Source: Thermogemmatispora tikiterensis (lineage in GTDB: Bacteria; Chloroflexota; Ktedonobacteria; Ktedonobacterales; Ktedonobacteraceae). Taken from it: a DNA stretch of 64,000 bases. The stretch's first letter is position 1, and each line of letters starts with the position of its first letter. Of this stretch, positions 8,754-18,171 are shown piece by piece. The position numbers were made by a program, and so were the translations under genes. The notes under the pieces were generated by a model that saw nothing but the letters and a program-made list of their open reading frames with translations, had not been told where the DNA came from and ran no database searches. The DNA lies in assembly GCF_003268475.1 (NCBI RefSeq), contig NZ_MCIF01000002.1, positions 3,149,382-3,213,381 of the forward strand, in the 5' to 3' direction.

Positions 8754-8771
8754 CTGCTCTAAGAGGAACCA

Positions 8772-9926
8772 ATGAACATGATCGACGGCTTAGCGGCGCT
8801 CCTCCAGCGGGCCACTGTGCGCATTGACGCCGACCATCATCCCTGGGGTACAGGCTTCTTTGTGGGGCCGGGCCTGATTCTGACCTGCGCCCACGTTATC
8901 CAATCTGCTCACCAGGCAAGCTCTAGCCTCCAGATCTACTGGCGGGAGAGATATTACGAGGCGGCCATCACCACAGTGTCTGCTGATGACTCGTCCCCAG
9001 ATCGGGATCTGGCGCTGTTAAAGGTCCCTCTTGAGGATCATCCCTGTGTCCTGCTCTGTGGGGAGGCGCAGCCCTACAGCCGTCTGTACACCTACGGTTA
9101 CCCAGGCTCAGTGCCAGGAGGCACCTCTTTCATTTTCGACGCCGCCGGGCCAGCCGGCGAGCGGAACCAGTGGATCACCTTCCAACGCGGCCCGGTCGAT
9201 CCCGGTATGAGCGGGTCCCCGTTGCTTGACGAGGCCAGTGGTTGTGTCTGCGGCATGATTCAGTATTCGCTGGGCCTCAACAGCGAGCGCGGTGGCCAGG
9301 CTCTGCAGGCGCGCGTCATCCTTGCTCAGCTCCCCGACCTTGTCAATCATCAACTGGCCGCACACCGGCAAAACCGCCGCTGGCTGGAGCTTCTCTCAGT
9401 CGAGCAACGTCAGCGCCTCGGGCAGTGCTGTCCCCAATATCAGCCGCTGCTCCAGCAGAACACCAAAGCCCTCAAAGTCTTTCTGTCCTACTCCGGCAGC
9501 CAGCGGGATCGCAAACTGAGAGAGGAACTTGAGAAGCAGTTGGCTTCCTTTAGACACCGTCAACTGATCGAAAGCTATCACAGCGAGCAGCTCAGCGCGG
9601 GGCGAGAACGGAGCGAGAGCCAGCGCTTGCTAGAGCAGGCGGACATCATTCTATTACTTATCAGCCCTGATTACATGAACTCCGACCAATGCTACAACGA
9701 AGAAATGCAGCGGGCCATGCAGCGCCACGAGGCCGGCACGGCGCGCATCATCCCGATCAAGTTGCGGCCAACTGCGGACCTGGCCAGCTCTCCCTTCGGC
9801 AAGCTGCAGGCCCTGCCGCGCTCCGGGCAGCCTATCACAGAAAGCAGGGACCGAGACGCAGCCATGAAGGAGATCGCCGATGAGCTGTATCGAGTCATCC
9901 AGGAGTTGAAAGGCAAGCAGACCTGA
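8772..9926 (+). CDS. Trypsin-like protease-TIR domain fusion
   Basis: A 384-residue two-domain protein. Residues 1-200 form a chymotrypsin-fold serine protease with the triad in place: His41 (LTCAHVI), Asp79 (DRDLALLKV) and Ser147 (PVDPGMSGSPLLD). Residues 233-378 form a TIR domain beginning LKVFLSYSGSQRD. The segment SPDYMNSDQCYNEEM puts Glu310 where NAD-cleaving TIRs carry the catalytic Glu. There is no signal peptide or membrane segment, so both act in the cytoplasm. Such fusions belong to the effector-associated modules of bacterial conflict systems; a plausible logic is a protease that senses or cuts and a TIR that destroys NAD or makes a signal. No cognate partner is adjacent. The domains are firm; the role is inference. 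Confidence 0.88.
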   Translation: MNMIDGLAALLQRATVRIDADHHPWGTGFFVGPGLILTCAHVIQSAHQASSSLQIYWRERYYEAAITTVSADDSSPDRDLALLKVPLEDHPCVLLCGEAQPYSRLYTYGYPGSVPGGTSFIFDAAGPAGERNQWITFQRGPVDPGMSGSPLLDEASGCVCGMIQYSLGLNSERGGQALQARVILAQLPDLVNHQLAAHRQNRRWLELLSVEQRQRLGQCCPQYQPLLQQNTKALKVFLSYSGSQRDRKLREELEKQLASFRHRQLIESYHSEQLSAGRERSESQRLLEQADIILLLISPDYMNSDQCYNEEMQRAMQRHEAGTARIIPIKLRPTADLASSPFGKLQALPRSGQPITESRDRDAAMKEIADELYRVIQELKGKQT

Positions 9927-10049
9927 GCTGAGCGAGCGCAAGCCTATCTCCCCCATCCAGCTCACCAGCTCAGGGCAGTGGCAGACACGTTTCCAGGAAC
10001 AGGAATAGTCTCTTCTTGCTTTCCCATTCACCCCTCATCAGGGCATCGG

Positions 10050-11432
10050 CTAGGGGCGGACGCTAGGGACCCTGAGCAAGCCTCTGCGCTGCTGAAGGCG
10101 ATACGGCGCATAGTAACCAGCCAGGGCAGAGGGCAGGCGCCCGACCAGAAGTGTCCCCTCGGCGCGATGCTCTTCCTGCTCGACGCGCCCGCGACGATGG
10201 AAGAGTTCCACCAGGTCGCCGCGCGCGTAAGGCACAAGCACCTGCAAAGGCACCATCTGCTCAGCCACCACCTGGGCCAGCTTCTCGCGCAGTGCCTCCA
10301 GGCCCCAGCCCCGCAGCGCCGAAACCACCACAGCATTGGGATAGAGCGAAGGATCAACGCGGTCGGGATCAGGCAGCAGATCGATCTTATTGAGGGCCGT
10401 CACCCGCGGCTTCTCATGGGCCTCCAGCTCGCGCAAGACCTCGTTGACCGTCTCGCTCTGCTCGATGGCATTCTCATGGCTGACATCCACCACCTCCAGC
10501 AGCACATCGGCATCAACCACCTCCTCCAGCGTTGCCCGGAAGGCTGCCACCAGGCGCGTCGGCAGGCGCTGAATAAAACCCACCGTATCCGTCAGCAAGA
10601 CCTCCTGGTTGCCCGGCAGTACCACGCGGCGCGTCGTCGGATCAAGCGTCGCAAACAGCTTGTTTTCGACCAGAACATCGGCCTGACTCAAAGCATTAAA
10701 GAGCGTCGACTTACCGGCGTTGGTGTAACCCACCACAGCCACCACCGGCATCGTCAAAGCCGCCCGCTGACGACGATGGAGCGTGCGCTGCTCACGTACC
10801 TCCTCCAGCTCGCGACGCAGCTCCGCCAGGCGATTGCGAATGCGGCGACGATCGATCTCCAGCCGCGTCTCACCAGGACCGCGGACACCAATAGCTCCGC
10901 CAACACCCGCCGCACCAAGCGAGCCACCAGCCTGCTGCGACAGCTCGATACCACGCCCGCTCAGACGAGGCAGGCGATACTCCAGCTGTGCCAGCTCAAC
11001 CTGCAGGCGCCCCTCGCGCGTCCGCGCGTGCTGGGCAAAGATATCGAGAATCAGTGTCGTACGATCGATCACACGCGCATTGAGAGCCTTTTCAAGATTG
11101 CGCTGTTGAGAGGGTGACAGCTCGTCATCGAAAATCACCAGCTCAAAGCCCAGCTCCTGCTCCAGGGCAGCCAGCTCCTGGACCTTTCCCTTACCAAGAT
11201 AGGTAGCAGGATCAGGATGACGCAGGTGCTGCAGCATCTTGCCGACCACCTCGGCCCCGGCAGTCTTGGCCAGGGCCTCCAGCTCGTTGAGCGAATCCTC
11301 AGCGCTCCAGAGCGTTTCCTGTCGCTCACTGGCCACCGCGACGAGAAAGGCCCGCTCCGGCCCCTCCGTGGTTCTCTGCTTGATCAGCACAGCCTCGTTT
11401 CTTGCCGTAAAATGCCTCCTTTGTTCAAGCAA
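10050..11432 (-). CDS. hflX: GTPase HflX
   Basis: A ribosome-splitting GTPase of the HflX family, 460 residues at most. It has an N-terminal HflX domain (DDELSPSQQRNLEKALNARV), a glycine-rich linker (GRGIELSQQAGG), then the G domain with G1 GYTNAGKST, G3 DTVGF and G4 NKID, and a C-terminal extension. The start is uncertain. The longest frame begins at a TTG with no good ribosome site, while a perfect AGGAGG (11415-11420) lies inside it. The only codon at ideal spacing after that site is an in-frame ACG (11408), and the next ordinary start is GTG at 11390. The gene is convergent with the trypsin-TIR gene. Confidence 0.93.
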   Translation of the reverse strand: MLEQRRHFTARNEAVLIKQRTTEGPERAFLVAVASERQETLWSAEDSLNELEALAKTAGAEVVGKMLQHLRHPDPATYLGKGKVQELAALEQELGFELVIFDDELSPSQQRNLEKALNARVIDRTTLILDIFAQHARTREGRLQVELAQLEYRLPRLSGRGIELSQQAGGSLGAAGVGGAIGVRGPGETRLEIDRRRIRNRLAELRRELEEVREQRTLHRRQRAALTMPVVAVVGYTNAGKSTLFNALSQADVLVENKLFATLDPTTRRVVLPGNQEVLLTDTVGFIQRLPTRLVAAFRATLEEVVDADVLLEVVDVSHENAIEQSETVNEVLRELEAHEKPRVTALNKIDLLPDPDRVDPSLYPNAVVVSALRGWGLEALREKLAQVVAEQMVPLQVLVPYARGDLVELFHRRGRVEQEEHRAEGTLLVGRLPSALAGYYAPYRLQQRRGLLRVPSVRP

Positions 11433-11599
11433 AATCTACTCAGCTCTAGAATACGTAGAATACCCCTTGACTATACATTGTATGCGCCTTGACCGCAGAG
11501 CGCAAGCCCAGAGGCAGCGCCCCTTGTCCCGGCCCTCCTGCTAGGAAGGCCAGGCCAGCCAACAAGTAGACGGATAGCCCGGCGCTCCCATCACAGACC

Positions 11600-12118
11600 C
11601 TATTTTAAGGGCAGGCGACCAAGCAGCCACTGATTGAGATGCACAAAGAGGCTCTGGGCAATTGCTTCATTATAAGCTCGCTGCCAGGCACTGAACTGAC
11701 CTGGATCATGCACCGGAATGCTTTGGACGGTGCTGAGAATGTTATGCAGGGCCAGCAAGAGAATCAGCCACAGGAGCCAGGCTTCAGCAAAACCCAGCAC
11801 CATTCCGAGCAGCTCGTCGACGATCCCCAGCATTGGAATGCTGTGAACAAAGGCCCGAATCAGCGTGGTGATGATATGAACGATGAGGACGGTAGCGAAA
11901 AAGAGCAGGGCATAGGCGAGCAGAGGCGCAGCCACGGCTCCATTCCCGGCGAGCAAGGTGGTGAACGAGGGACCGAAGAGTAAGGCCACAGCCAACGCCA
12001 GCGGGAGCGCAACTAGATTAATCAAGCTAGCAATAAGGCCATTATGAAAACCATTGATGACTAGTACAATGGCTGTAGCCAGAAAGGCAAGATCGATCCA
12101 GTTAAACGAAAGAGACAT
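11600..12118 (-). CDS. CvpA-family membrane protein
   Basis: A 172-residue protein with four predicted membrane helices and the CvpA layout (IDLAFLATAIVLVINGFHNG, then GLIASLINLVALPLALAVAL, and a later helix in MLGIVDELLGMVLGFAEA). The ATG follows GGAGGAAG closely. CvpA homologues are linked to colicin V export, envelope integrity and purine-operon context, but their biochemical function is unsettled. It lies downstream of nothing obvious and is divergent from rlmN. Confidence 0.75.
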   Translation of the reverse strand: MSLSFNWIDLAFLATAIVLVINGFHNGLIASLINLVALPLALAVALLFGPSFTTLLAGNGAVAAPLLAYALLFFATVLIVHIITTLIRAFVHSIPMLGIVDELLGMVLGFAEAWLLWLILLLALHNILSTVQSIPVHDPGQFSAWQRAYNEAIAQSLFVHLNQWLLGRLPLK

Positions 12119-12280
12119 TTACTTCTTCCTCCCAAGATCATGAATGAGAAGTAATGAAATAGAAAGTCGAACCTCCTGATATATAATCAAACGAGGCTCC
12201 AGGCTCACTGTCACAGTCAGAATGCCAGACGCTCTTAGGGTGAGAGGCAGGGGGCAAGAAAGGGGAGGCGGCTCATCGGA

Positions 12281-12310
12281 TTGGCCGCGGGCCAACCGAC
12301 ATGCTATAAT
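12281..12310 (+). promoter_or_regulatory. Promoter of rlmN (leaderless configuration)
   Basis: TTGGCC (12281-12286), 18 bases, TATAAT (12305-12310). The last base of the -10 is seven bases before the A of the rlmN ATG, so transcription should start at or next to the start codon. Confidence 0.6.
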
Positions 12311-12316
12311 GAAGGC

Positions 12317-13507
<1,191 letters not shown>

Positions 13508-13659
13508 TCTTCCAGTGATCTCTCAGTGGCCAAAAAAAGAAAAGACGTGGGGAGGAGGTACAGGAATAGCAGCCCGTATAAACGCGCGGCAGGTAGCAGC
13601 CGGGCAGGCCGGGGCGGGAACGCCGCACGAGCGGCGCTCTTACCTGCCTCCGGCCAGCG

Positions 13660-13851
13660 CTATGCCTTGGGGACTTTGAGCATCGTGCGCAGGCAGCGCG
13701 TGCAGACATGCACCGTACGCCGCACGCCATTGATCTCCAGATGGCGCCGCTGCACGTTCACCACGAAGCGCCGCCGTGTATGACGCTGTGAGTGCGACAC
13801 CTTATTGCCATACATTGGTTTACGCTGACAGAGGTCACAACGACCAGCCAT
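13660..13851 (-). CDS. rpmB: Ribosomal protein bL28
   Basis: A 63-residue large-subunit protein with the L28 layout: N-terminal RCDLCQRKPMYGNKVSHS, HTRRRFVVNVQ, and the C-terminal TVHVCTRCLRTMLK. It is of the zinc-binding type, with Cys pairs at both ends (CDLC and CTRC). GGGAG precedes the ATG at good spacing. As in many Gram-positive and Chloroflexota genomes, it sits back to back with the Asp23-DAK2 genes. Confidence 0.96.
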   Translation of the reverse strand: MAGRCDLCQRKPMYGNKVSHSQRHTRRRFVVNVQRRHLEINGVRRTVHVCTRCLRTMLKVPKA

Positions 13852-14031
13852 AGCAATCTCCCTTCCTCTCTGCTCTTCCTTAGCCGTCTAGGCGCTCGCC
13901 CTGACACCTGGATGTGTCCCGCTCCCGCTTCGCAGGGTAGAGCATCCCGTTGGGACTATGGCCCTGTCCCAACCAAACAGGCGAGGCGGTGAACCGAACC
14001 CACGAGAGCTACAGGGCAGATGTCTGCGCCC

Positions 14032-14060
14032 TTGATTCTGACGGGGGCCTTTGATATACT
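14032..14060 (+). promoter_or_regulatory. Promoter of the Asp23-FakA genes
   Basis: TTGATT (14032-14037), 17 bases, TATACT (14055-14060). Both hexamers are close to consensus. Confidence 0.6.
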
Positions 14061-14132
14061 GCAACAGAACGCAGACCTTGCACTCCAGTAAGTAGAGAGC
14101 AAAGCGTTAGTAAGCGTCGAGTACGCTCTGCG

Positions 14133-14161
14133 AGTATAGCAGATTGCCCTCGCTTTGGCAA
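14133..14161 (-). promoter_or_regulatory. Promoter of rpmB
   Basis: On the minus strand TTGCCA (14161-14156), 17 bases, TATACT (14138-14133). It lies downstream of the plus-strand promoter, so the two transcripts are antisense to each other over their first bases. Confidence 0.6.
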
Positions 14162-14208
14162 GTGCGTAGGCCAGAAGACCAGCAGAGCAGAGAAAGAATA
14201 GAGAAGAC

Positions 14209-14610
14209 ATGGGTATGCCGAAGCCATCGACCATTCAACCGCAGCACGGAACGCGCCCTCTAGGCAGGATCGAAGTCCTTCCCCATGCGATACACACCAT
14301 CGCGGCCCGCGCCGTCAGCGAAAGCTACGGCGTTGTAGGTATCGCTGCGCCCCGCCTGCGCAACGGAGAGGCCGTCCTCCTTCCCCCCGAACGAAGCGGC
14401 GAGGGCATCCAGGTGCGCATCGCCAACGGACGCCTGATCATCGAGGTCTACGTCGTGCTGGAATACGGGCTGCGCATGTCTGAGATCGCCCACAATATCA
14501 TGAGCAGCGTCAAGTTCTCGGTTGAAAAGATGCTCGGAGTACCCGTGCAGCAGGTGAACGTCAATATCCAGGGGCTGGAACACAGCCCTACCACAAGGCG
14601 TGAGCACTAA
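14209..14610 (+). CDS. Asp23/Gls24 family envelope-stress protein
   Basis: A 133-residue protein with the Asp23 core: GRIEVLPHAIHTIAARAVSE, SYGVVGIA, then IVEVYVVLEYG-like strands (LIIEVYVVLEYGLRMSEIA) and VPVQQVNVNIQGL. Members are abundant cytoplasmic or membrane-tethered proteins of uncertain biochemical role, linked to envelope stress. The first gene upstream of the DAK2 protein, as in Firmicutes, where this trio accompanies fatty-acid kinase. A 54-base gap separates it from the next gene. The ribosome site (GAGAAG) is weak. Confidence 0.88.
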   Translation: MGMPKPSTIQPQHGTRPLGRIEVLPHAIHTIAARAVSESYGVVGIAAPRLRNGEAVLLPPERSGEGIQVRIANGRLIIEVYVVLEYGLRMSEIAHNIMSSVKFSVEKMLGVPVQQVNVNIQGLEHSPTTRREH

Positions 14611-14664
14611 CGACAAGGTGTGGGCACCACCTACCTCACCACCATCACATAAGGTAAGTAATCT

Positions 14665-16416
14665 ATGCAGGAACAGGCATCAGGTGCTCTACACGCGCAA
14701 GATGCGCAAAGCCAGCAACAGATGCAACGGATTAGCCGCCCGCGGCGGATCAGTGTTCTGGATGGCCAGGACCTGAAGAAGGCAATGATTGCAGGGGCCG
14801 CCTGGCTGGAGGAGCGACGGGAGAGCATTAATGCCCTCAATGTCTTCCCCGTCCCGGATGGAGATACTGGCTCGAACATGTCCGCCACCATGCAGGCCGC
14901 CATTCGGGGGATCATCGATAGCCAGGAGAGGGCGGCGGGGGTGATCGCGGCCCGTATCGCTCATGACGCGCTCTTGGGCGCGCGGGGCAACTCGGGGGTG
15001 ATTCTGTCGCAAGTGCTCCGTGGCCTGGCTCAGGGACTGGAGAAGAAGCAGACCTTTACCTCACTTGATCTGGCCAATGCCTTGATGGAAGCCTCGCGGC
15101 TGGCCTCACGAGCCGTCATCAAGCCGGTCGAGGGCACTATTCTGACCGTGGTGCGTGACTGCGCCGAGGCGGCGCTGGCCAGTGCGCAGCGTGGCGACGA
15201 CCTGGTGACCCTGATGCATGAGGTAGTGACCGCTGCGCGGCAGTCGGTAGCCCGCACGCCCGAGCTGCTGCCCATCCTCAAGCAAGCGGGAGTGGTCGAT
15301 GCCGGCGGCCAGGGGCTGTGCGTGATTCTCGAAGGAATCTGGCACGCCCTGCGCGGCGAGGGACGAGAGGCGCGCCCCTTCTCTTCAGCAGCGACGTCCG
15401 AGGCCACCCTTCGGCGAGGAAGAGTCAATGTCGAGGAGGAGCAATACGGCTACGAGGTGGTCTTCCTGCTGCGCGGCGAGAACCTCGACGTAGAGCGCAT
15501 CCGCCAGGCGATCATTGACATGGGCGGTGTTTCAACGGTCGTGGCTGGCGATGAAAAGCTGCTCAAAGTGCATACGCATACCCAGTGGCCTGGCAAAATC
15601 CTGGACTACGGCGTGAGCCTGGGTAGTCTCCTGGACATCAATATTGAGAACCTCCAGGAGCAGAGCCTGGCCTACGCGGCAGAGAGTCGCGCCGAGCATG
15701 AGCAGGCCGCAGGCCGGGGCCAGGATGCAGCCGCAGCTAGCCAGGCCCCGGCTCCCAGCGCTCCCATCGCCACAGTCGCCGTCGTCTCCGGCTCTGGCTT
15801 CGAGAAGGTCTATTGCGGCCTGGGCGTGAGCGCCATCGTACCCGGCGGACAGACCATGAATCCCAGCATCGAAGAACTGCTGGCAGCGGTCAACTCCGTT
15901 GAGGCCGAGCAGGTCATTATCCTGCCCAACAACAGCAACGTGATCCTCAGCGCGCAGCAGATTCCACGCCTCACCAGCAAACAGGTGGAGGTCATTCCAA
16001 CCGAGACCCTGCCCCAGGGAATCGCCGCCCTGATGAGTTTCAACTACAGCGCCGACCTGGCCACCAATGTCCAAAGCATGAGCGCCGCCGCCCGACGCAT
16101 CCAGACCGCCGAGATCACAACAGCGGTGCGCGCCGTGCAGATCGACGGTCTGCGCGTACGAGAGGGTGACATCATCGGCCTGATCAATGGCAATCTGGCT
16201 GTGGCCGGCAGCAGCCTGGACGGGGTCATTCACGACCTGCTCCAGCGCATGCACGTCGAGCGCTACGAGCTGCTCACCATCTACTACGGCGAGGGGACCA
16301 GCGAGACCCACGCTCAGGAAACCGCGGCCCGCATCAAGCAGACCTATTCCCACCTGGAGGTAGAGGTGGTGGATGGCGGCCAGCCCTACTATACCTATAT
16401 TTTCTCGGTTGAATGA
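14665..16416 (+). CDS. fakA: DAK2-domain fatty-acid kinase FakA-like protein
   Basis: A 583-residue protein. The N-terminal DhaL/DAK2 nucleotide-binding domain (about 35-230) has NVFPVPDGDTGSNM, with the Asp residues that hold Mg-ATP, and GARGNSGVILSQ. A middle domain (about 255-345) and a C-terminal EDD-like domain (from about 365: VAVVSGSGF...LGVSAIVPGGQTMNPS) complete the FakA layout. FakA phosphorylates fatty acids carried by FakB (DegV) proteins, feeding exogenous fatty acids to phospholipid synthesis. A DegV gene follows after 238 bases, which supports this. An Ala/Gln-rich linker near 345-365 separates the domains. The length matches the family (about 550-580). Confidence 0.88.
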   Translation: MQEQASGALHAQDAQSQQQMQRISRPRRISVLDGQDLKKAMIAGAAWLEERRESINALNVFPVPDGDTGSNMSATMQAAIRGIIDSQERAAGVIAARIAHDALLGARGNSGVILSQVLRGLAQGLEKKQTFTSLDLANALMEASRLASRAVIKPVEGTILTVVRDCAEAALASAQRGDDLVTLMHEVVTAARQSVARTPELLPILKQAGVVDAGGQGLCVILEGIWHALRGEGREARPFSSAATSEATLRRGRVNVEEEQYGYEVVFLLRGENLDVERIRQAIIDMGGVSTVVAGDEKLLKVHTHTQWPGKILDYGVSLGSLLDINIENLQEQSLAYAAESRAEHEQAAGRGQDAAAASQAPAPSAPIATVAVVSGSGFEKVYCGLGVSAIVPGGQTMNPSIEELLAAVNSVEAEQVIILPNNSNVILSAQQIPRLTSKQVEVIPTETLPQGIAALMSFNYSADLATNVQSMSAAARRIQTAEITTAVRAVQIDGLRVREGDIIGLINGNLAVAGSSLDGVIHDLLQRMHVERYELLTIYYGEGTSETHAQETAARIKQTYSHLEVEVVDGGQPYYTYIFSVE

Positions 16417-16654
16417 AGAGGCAATAGACAGAAGCAGTCGGTCAGAGCGCACGCCCGGCCACCAACAGCCGTAAGTCAGGCCAGACCGGGCTGCGCGGAA
16501 AACCCGGAGATAACCAGGATTAAGATCGAGAGGGCTGGTCTCGTCCCGGCGCTCTTCCCGCTACTCTCGCGAAACGTACCCACGCTTCTCGCAACCAGCC
16601 CTGTGCGCTGGCGCACATAGTGCAGACAATTCTCTCGCGTTCAGGAGGTGCCTC

Positions 16655-17500
16655 ATGGCCGTCCGCATCGTCACCGATAGTACGGCGGATCTCCCTAAAG
16701 AACGGGCCACGGCCCTGGGAATCAGCGTTGTTCCCCTCAAGGTTATTTTTGGCAGTGAAGAATATCTGGATGGAGTCAATCTGGATACGGAGGGCTTTTT
16801 CAAAAAGCTGGCGGAGAGCAAGGATTTCCCCCGTACCTCACAGCCAACACCCGCCGATTTTCTCGCTACCTACCAGCGCCTGATTGAAGAAGGCGCCGAG
16901 GCCATTCTCTCGGTCCATCTGTCAGCTAAATTCAGCGGAACCTACCAGTCGGCCTGCGCCGCTCGGGCAGCGCTGCCAGCGGAGCTGCAACATATTCCCA
17001 TCGAGGTTGTGGACTCGGAGAGCATTAGCCTCGGAATCGGTATGTCGGTTATGCACGCCGCCGAAGAGGCCCAGCGTGGCGACGACCTGGCCGCCATCAA
17101 AGCACGCCTGATCGATCGCTTGCGCCGCACACGCATCTTGGGCGTGCTGGATAGTCTGGAGCATCTGCGCCGCGGAGGACGCATCGGACGCGCCAGCGCC
17201 TTCCTGGGTACGATGCTGAGCTTCAAGCCGATTATCGGCATTCAGGCTGGCGAGGTGGTGCCGATTGAGCGCCCGCGCACACGCGCAAAAGCCTATGAGC
17301 GGGTGGCGCAGCTCTTCCAGGAGGCCGGCCCGGTCGAAGAGGTGGTCATTGTGGAATCGAGCGACGAATTGGGCGAGCAGCTCGCCGCCGCGATGCAGAC
17401 GGTCCACCCTCAGCCGATTCCACGCTATAAGCTGGGCGCTGTGCTCGGTACACATACAGGACCCGGCACGGTGGGCATTATCTTTATTACAGCACATTAG
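16655..17500 (+). CDS. DegV family fatty-acid-binding protein (FakB-like)
   Basis: A 281-residue two-domain DegV protein that binds a fatty acid and presents it to FakA. Motifs: VTDSTADLP at the N-terminus, RTSQPTPADF, SVHLSAKFSGTYQSA, VVDSESISLGIG, LEHLRRGGRIG, and the C-terminal LGTHTGPGTVGI. GGAGG lies upstream of the ATG at good spacing. It follows the FakA-like gene on the same strand, consistent with a kinase-carrier pair; lipid specificity cannot be read. Confidence 0.92.
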   Translation: MAVRIVTDSTADLPKERATALGISVVPLKVIFGSEEYLDGVNLDTEGFFKKLAESKDFPRTSQPTPADFLATYQRLIEEGAEAILSVHLSAKFSGTYQSACAARAALPAELQHIPIEVVDSESISLGIGMSVMHAAEEAQRGDDLAAIKARLIDRLRRTRILGVLDSLEHLRRGGRIGRASAFLGTMLSFKPIIGIQAGEVVPIERPRTRAKAYERVAQLFQEAGPVEEVVIVESSDELGEQLAAAMQTVHPQPIPRYKLGAVLGTHTGPGTVGIIFITAH

Positions 17501-17925
17501 ACGAGACCCCCTCTCTTCTGAGGCCCGCCGGGCAGGCAGGTCGATCGGCCCGCCCGGCGGCGCGGTTGGACGGCATGAGGTTATCTGATGCAATAAAGCT
17601 GATACATTATGAGATAACCATTGACGACTTGCATCTTCGTCGGTACAATAGTAGGTAGTAGAGCGCTTACCCACGCCAGAAAGGGCTGTGCTGCAGGCAC
17701 TGCAGGGCTTGCTCTATGGGTGTGCCTCTGATCGCCCGCTCGTTGGGCCACGCAACATACACGCTGGCAGGCTTGACAGCAGCAGACAGGGCGAGGCCGA
17801 TGCACACAGAGTAGGTGGGGAACCTGAGCGGGAGCTTGTAGCCAGAAGATCATGCGTTCACTCACTGGAAGGTTCGTTAGTCAGCCACCATCGCAGATGG
17901 TGCAAGCGACGAAGGAGGAACAACC
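17501..17925. other. 425-bp intergenic region with operator-like repeat, promoter and long leader
   Basis: No gene. CGCCGGGC (17526-17533) and GCCCGGCG (17552-17559) form a GC-rich hairpin after the DegV gene, without a T run. The region then holds an inverted repeat, a strong promoter (listed separately) and a leader of about 270 bases. Just before the ribosome site of the next gene is a hairpin CACCATC-GCA-GATGGTG (17886-17902). Confidence 0.55.
17579..17649 (+). promoter_or_regulatory. Promoter with adjoining inverted repeat
   Basis: TTGACG (17621-17626), 17 bases, TACAAT (17644-17649). Immediately upstream, GGTTATCT (17579-17586) and AGATAACC (17612-17619) are perfect inverted arms, ending one base before the -35: a position typical of an activator or a repressor that blocks the -35. 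Confidence 0.6.
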
Positions 17926-18171
17926 GTGGGAATGCTACGGGTGATGTCACGGCGCGGTGATGATCGTGTCACCTGGGACGAGCAGAAGGTGTTAGCAGGT
18001 GACCCCGAAGCACTGGCCGCCGTGCGAGAAGCTGAGCGCATTTTCGCCCAGGAGCGCGCCAGGGGAGCCACTGCTTTTCGTGTCGAGCCCGGGAAGCCTG
18101 CTCAGCGCATTGACCAGTTTGACGCGACCGCCGAGCAGATCATTATGGTTCCGCGCGTTGTCGGTGGATGA
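17926..18171 (+). CDS. Small uncharacterised protein ending in Gly-Gly
   Basis: An 81-residue soluble protein I cannot assign. It begins at GTG, seven bases after GGAGG. The centre is a charged helix (EALAAVREAERIFAQERARG), then a strand-rich end (ATAFRVEPGKPAQRIDQFD, IIMVPRVVGG). The C-terminal di-glycine recalls ubiquitin-like and sulfur-carrier proteins, but the length and pattern prove nothing, and no E1- or JAB-like gene is nearby. Its stop codon overlaps the ATG of the next gene (ATGA), so the two are translationally coupled. A strong promoter and a long leader precede it. Confidence 0.65.
   Translation: MGMLRVMSRRGDDRVTWDEQKVLAGDPEALAAVREAERIFAQERARGATAFRVEPGKPAQRIDQFDATAEQIIMVPRVVGG

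Larger units (their letters stand above)
13852..14208. other. rpmB/Asp23 divergent control region, 357 bp
   Basis: No gene is seen. It holds two good promoters pointing in opposite directions (listed separately) whose transcripts overlap across 14055-14138. The rpmB leader would be about 275 bases, long for a ribosomal protein gene, but I could not recognise a known leader structure. Confidence 0.6.

Noticed and set aside
9978-11117. 379-codon open frame opposite hflX
   Set aside because: Gln/His/Arg-rich shadow; the minus strand codes a complete GTPase.
13876-14010. Possible tRNA-like stretch (GGTTCGGTTC on the minus strand)
   Set aside because: No acceptor, D or anticodon stems can be formed around it.
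17656-17925. Known riboswitch or structural RNA (cobalamin, c-di-GMP, SRP, RNase P)
   Set aside because: None of the conserved core motifs of these classes could be found; kept only as an unexplained leader.
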